Shown: piece by piece, positions 21,380 to 25,000 of the stretch
Layout of the letters: every line of letters begins with the position of its first letter
Numbering within the stretch: the stretch's first letter is position 1
DNA from: Takakia lepidozioides
Lineage: Eukaryota > Streptophyta > Takakiopsida > Takakiales > Takakiaceae
NCBI GenBank assembly: GCA_030704615.1
Contig: JAKLZA010000075.1
Location: 1-25,000, forward strand
DNA length: 25,000 bases
Direction: 5' to 3'
The notes under the pieces: model-generated
Seen by the model: the letters and a program-made list of their open reading frames with translations, nothing else
Told to the model about the DNA's origin: nothing
Database searches by the model: none
Program-made: the position numbers and the translations under genes

Positions 21380-21549
21380 GGCCGATCAGCCTTCCATCTC
21401 GCTTACAAAGTCTCCACTATTTTAGCTCCCATCTCGCCCAGAAAAACTGCAAACAATGTCTGTGAACATGACTCGGAGTTTGTGGGTGAAGCATTCCAAA
21501 ACTTCAGTGGTTAGTTATAGAACTAATTCAGTTAAGATTCCGTCATGAA

Positions 21550-22012
21550 TCATTCCCATCCATTCCACTGTTTCAGATGAAGATCACTGGGTGGGTGACA
21601 GGAGCATTGCTTGCCATTGGGAAGAAACCAACGCACAGGAGTTGGCCAATTGCAACAGAAACGTGTCAGGGGTGCTGGAATTCCAAGTGATGTGAAATGA
21701 TCGACATTCTTGACAAGTGGAACGCAGTCTGGATACGTGTATGGACGGACACTGGGTAAGCCCTTGGTGCTGACTACTCGGAAGAGAACCCTCTTCCATT
21801 GTGGATTGGCAATGGATCTCACAGCAAAAGGATTCAGCAAATATCAACTCATTGGCAGTGGGTAGGAGTTCCTGGGTGACAATGCCTTCCTTCAAGGTTG
21901 CAGTTCGGTAACATCTTTGATACAAGACAAATAGCACACTGATCAGAAGGGTGTAGAGACAAGGCCTTTCATACGTTCCTGCTGAGTACCGCTGTATGTA
22001 CTTCATCTTCAT
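21550..22012 (-). CDS. Unassigned coding-like region with two overlapping open frames
   Basis: From ATG 22012 one frame runs to a TGA at 21584. It begins MKMKYIQRYSAG and has a hydrophobic segment (LYTLLISVLFVLY) suggesting an N-terminal signal anchor. From about 21840 a second frame is open to a TGA at 21550 and reads more like protein there (NPQWKRVLFRVVSTKGLP, VDHFTSLGIPAPLTRF). The real product may start in the first frame and end in the second, through an indel or a missed intron near 21840-21900. I do not recognise either part. Confidence 0.3.
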
Positions 22013-22926
22013 AATAAAGATGCAGCAGAAACGGCTGTGACAAAACAGACACAAGAATAAGAGATCCGCCCATCGTCAGAGAAAGGGGCTTGCGACCAGG
22101 TCAGGTGATCAGAGACTATGGATCACTGACAATTGATCCTGCGGATATGACAGAACAGAACACATTCCTTGGACCTTTGAGGGCAATTGAGAAAAAACCA
22201 CAAACAAGAATCGCACAGTGCTCAGGAGCTTTTAAAGTACAGATGAGGCTGCAATAGCTCTCAAATCGTTACAATACAGGGAACAACAGAATTTCACATT
22301 CCCAGACCCACCACACAAAGAGACCAATTTCATAAGACCTCGAACCCCTAAGACTTCCTTCCCCTATCAGTTTTCTTTACCCGAGTTTGCTTTGATTGAA
22401 TCCTCGACAGAGTGCAACCAGCAAAAAGCAGAACTTGTAGAATTTTTTCACACCCCTGAGCGAATCGTCACAACAATGTGATATAGCGCAGGTCAAAATG
22501 TTTTGGAATAGACCAAAGAATGAATCCCATCCCAGTGCCCTTGACAACGTCTATGTTCTTCAATACATCACAACGCCGAACCAGTTGAATGCGTCCTTCA
22601 CTTCGCTGAGGCGATCCCACCTGAGTAAATTATAATTCTGACACAATGGGGCAGCCGAAGGTATTGACGCCCAGCTCACCAAAGGTTGCATCAATCCCGT
22701 CTGCGAGGAGTGGTCCGTCGTGTTTGAAACTCTGTATGATTCTAAACTGGGCTGAATTGGGCCCAGACAGCAACCAAAAAAGCGTGTTTCCTCTTTATCC
22801 CAGACGAAGCCATGGGCACATGCAGCCAAGGATTCAATTGGGGTGTATTCAGCTAACCAGAAAGCTCCCAAGCGGAGCACCTGCAATTTTGTAGAGTCGC
22901 TGAGTAGAGCAGCCGCAAGCATCACC
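22013..22926. other. Intergenic region and DUF1191 3' flank
   Basis: Positions 22560-22926 should be the 3' untranslated region of the DUF1191 gene. It contains an open minus-strand frame without motifs that continues in a different frame from the gene. The rest is AT-richer sequence in which I see no gene, repeat or RNA. Confidence 0.4.
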
Positions 22927-24132
22927 TCACACTAGGTAGTCGTTCTCCAGGGTGGGTCGCGTCCTCGTGCCTGCTGCTGCTGGGGCTCTGCTGTGTCCAA
23001 TCAACGCGGTTTGCAAGGTCTCTCCATTGTCAGCATGGTACTGCATCTTCGCAAAGCGTTTCCTCTCTCTGTACCGCACAGCGAAAAGAGCTAAGATCGA
23101 TGAGATTGCTACGAGTCCGACCACACCTAGCACAGTTCCGAGGGCAACCTTCCATGCATTCGAGTGGTGCTTTGAGGTCTTCCTGGCAGGTGCGCCCCCA
23201 ACTGACGGGCTGCTAGGTTCTCCAGAAGGGGAGAACCCCGGGGCAACAAGCGGGCTTGGCGAAGGCGCTGGCGCCTGGCCCAAGAGAGCGAAGTCTCCAA
23301 GATGTCTGGCGGAGCATATGTTGGGAGACAGGCTCACGTTGCTTGTGGTGGCGGTCCCATCATCGTTGAAAGATACACACAGAGAAGGGGGATTCAACGC
23401 AAGTTGTGAATTTTGGGGAATTGTCACCGATATTGGTTGCTCTGTTGCATTCACACTGAGACGAGGCAGGGGCGTGGCAGACGACAGGTTTGAAGCACTG
23501 TAGACCATGATCCCAAGAACTGGACTAACCAGAGCCTGGCCCGATAGAGGAGAAGAATAAACAACCATGTTGCCGAAGTCTCTGTAGACCAGAACCACAC
23601 TGCGGAGGCTGACACCTTCCAGCACCAGTCCAGGGGGTATAGTGAAGTTTCCCAGCGTAACCCCACGTCTTCTAAGGCTGCCGGTGCGAAGCCTAACTGC
23701 TAGCACTGTTACATTTGCGAGGTCTACTGGCAATGTAGCTTGGTAGACTTTGCCAGTTTTGGGATGGGCAAGGGCCTGGAATGCTGCTAGCTGTATTCTT
23801 TGATCGAGATAGCTTACATTTGTTCCTGCTTCTGCAAGTTCGCGATCCAACCTTACAACTCCATGTGAAGCTTCCAAGCTTCCGAACAAAGTAGAGAGAA
23901 CCCACATGAATACACACGACCACAGAACATTTCGTTGCAATCCGATACTCAAGCGTCGTTTTCCTTGGCATATTGCCTCTGTTTGAGCCTTCTTTTCATT
24001 CCCTCCGAGAGACTCCCCTTGATGTTGGCGAGAACCATCGACCCCACCGAGACCCCGGCCACACATTTTACGCAAATCTTCGACAGGACCGTGGGGCCAA
24101 GAAGAATCCGATTGCGACTGTGAGAAATGCAT
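22927..24132 (-). CDS. DUF1191 family plant membrane protein, single exon
   Basis: This is a type I-like membrane protein of unknown function from a plant-specific family. The model has 401 residues in one exon. A hydrophobic signal-like segment lies at about 69-85 (NVLWSCVFMWVLSTLFG). The conserved ectodomain follows, with PKTGKVYQATLP, VRLRTGSLRRRGV, FTIPPGLVLE, LVYRDFGN and PVLGIMVYSASNLS. It has several N-glycosylation sequons and a Cys pair near 250-270. APAPSPSP and further Pro/Ser residues (about 287-320) form an arabinogalactan-like stalk. A transmembrane helix lies at about 329-352, followed by basic RYRERKRF, and the C-terminus ends RTRPTLENDYLV, the family's usual tail. An N-terminal extension of about 68 residues before the signal segment is odd: in-frame ATG codons lie only at residues 1, 23 and 76, so the start is uncertain or an upstream exon is missed. 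Confidence 0.88.
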   Translation of the reverse strand: MHFSQSQSDSSWPHGPVEDLRKMCGRGLGGVDGSRQHQGESLGGNEKKAQTEAICQGKRRLSIGLQRNVLWSCVFMWVLSTLFGSLEASHGVVRLDRELAEAGTNVSYLDQRIQLAAFQALAHPKTGKVYQATLPVDLANVTVLAVRLRTGSLRRRGVTLGNFTIPPGLVLEGVSLRSVVLVYRDFGNMVVYSSPLSGQALVSPVLGIMVYSASNLSSATPLPRLSVNATEQPISVTIPQNSQLALNPPSLCVSFNDDGTATTSNVSLSPNICSARHLGDFALLGQAPAPSPSPLVAPGFSPSGEPSSPSVGGAPARKTSKHHSNAWKVALGTVLGVVGLVAISSILALFAVRYRERKRFAKMQYHADNGETLQTALIGHSRAPAAAGTRTRPTLENDYLV

Positions 24133-25000
24133 TGCAAATGGTAGCCAGCCACTGTGCCCGGCAGCGACCTGTTGCTGCTAGAGAGCACCCTCAATATCCC
24201 CACACCCCCCTATTCGACATATTTCTTTGCAGCTTGACTTCTTGACTCATAATCTGTGGCTTGCTTTCTAGCCCTAGTCTGGCTCTGCTAGAAGCACCTC
24301 GTTGGTCGAAAAGTCGGATTCTCAAGACAGCCATAGCCACCCTTGCTCTGTAAGCCACCTTCACCTCCCTGTCCAGCTACAAACACCACCATAACTCTCT
24401 ACTCCCTGTCATCCTCCGCTGCCTCAACTTCACCTCCAGCCATGCCCCACCAATCCAGCTCGCCACAATCGAAACCTCGAAACCTCCCAACAGCACAAAG
24501 GCGCAGATACAATCAATTCAAGTCAGAGTGAAGTGAACCTCCTCCCCATCTCACTCTATTCCTCACTCCACACCCTCCCGCCAAATGCAAGATTGACTTC
24601 TTGCCCCTCTCTTGTCTCAACACACTAGAATCCCACTACAATCAATCTCCCCTCTCTCTCTTCTCTCTCCCAGTCTTTCTTTCTTTGCTGGCTTCTTTCT
24701 TGCACTCACTCCGCACTCTTCTTCTCTGTGTCTTCGTTCCCCCCAACAGTCTTCCCCTCTCGCCGAGTGTTCCCGCATCTGCTGCTCCATCACACACCCA
24801 TCCAACGGCCCAAAAAGAGGGTACAAATAATAACTATTCTACCCCGAGAAAAACAAATAACCATTTATGTCACTTCCATTCTTACCAAGAGGGAAATGCC
24901 CAGACTCTTAAATCCAGGAAAGTCCCGGGTCAGAATTTTACCCTCTAACATATAATAAAATTGCCAGGCGCGGCGAGGGCCCTAACTTAATCCAGAGTTG
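24133..25000 (-). promoter_or_regulatory. Upstream region and purine-rich leader of the DUF1191 gene
   Basis: Read on the gene's strand, 24640-24710 is rich in GA (GAGAGAAGAGAGAGAGG), like the CBR1 leader. The opposite strand is correspondingly CT-rich and holds several short frames made of low-complexity Ser/Leu/Pro, which I regard as artefacts. No TATA box was assigned. The CT-rich plus strand could equally be the leader of a plus-strand gene beyond 25000. Confidence 0.4.

Noticed and set aside
22560-22925. Minus-strand open frame of 121 codons just after the DUF1191 stop
   Set aside because: It lies in the expected 3' untranslated region, shares no frame with the gene, has no motifs, and DUF1191 already has its conserved C-terminal end.
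24343-24955. Several plus-strand frames rich in Ser, Leu and Pro
   Set aside because: They are translations of a CT-rich low-complexity tract and probably represent untranslated leader or promoter DNA.
1-25000. CRISPR array, rRNA, bacterial operon or phage system
   Set aside because: There are no regularly spaced identical repeats, no rRNA-like sequence and no Shine-Dalgarno-led gene runs. Intron-split plant genes show this is a eukaryotic nuclear region.

Overview
This window looks like nuclear DNA of a land plant, probably a seed-free plant with flagellate sperm such as a fern (inference). Three points support this. Two genes are typical of plants: a CBR1-type NADH-cytochrome b5 reductase and a plant-specific DUF1191 membrane protein. 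Several genes are split by many short GT-AG introns and lie among decayed Ty3/gypsy and LINE remnants. Two adjacent genes encode repeat proteins (RPxSA repeats and DIxG repeats) of a style I associate with ciliary or flagellar proteins, which flowering plants would not need. No database search was possible, so the organism call rests on these features only.

Layout. Positions 1-1136 (+) hold a broken Ty3/gypsy integrase fragment, followed by an unassigned minus-strand open frame (1147-1512) and an LTR-like stretch with a TATA box and two perfect hairpins (about 1560-2210). Positions 2700-9787 (-) hold a complete SUV3-type mitochondrial RNA helicase gene. I rebuilt it as 17 exons whose splice phases all agree, giving a 642-residue protein. 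Its introns contain a LINE reverse-transcriptase C-terminal remnant (4666-5211) and a tRNA-like pol III motif (6235-6299). Positions 10295-11140 (+) hold an intronless, intact cytochrome b5 reductase, divergent from SUV3 across about 0.5 kb.

Positions 12000-14468 (-) hold a three-exon gene for a protein of about 633 residues with a nine-residue RPxSA repeat; its first exon is out of frame by one base at an A5 run. Positions 15711-20468 (-) hold a multi-exon gene for a DIxG-repeat protein. Its 3' five exons are well supported and its 5' end is tentative, and a separate proline-rich exon lies at 21030-21379. An unassigned open region (21550-22012, -) precedes the DUF1191 gene (22927-24132, -), and a purine-rich leader and promoter region lies at 24133-25000.

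How the genes may work together. SUV3 (mitochondrial RNA turnover) and CBR1 (electron supply to ER cytochrome b5 and fatty-acid desaturases) are housekeeping genes that share a divergent promoter region. The RPxSA and DIxG genes lie in tandem on one strand about 1.2 kb apart and are the most interesting part of the window, as a possible pair of sperm-flagellum structural genes not named here. DUF1191 is a predicted secretory-pathway membrane protein with an arabinogalactan-like proline-rich stalk.
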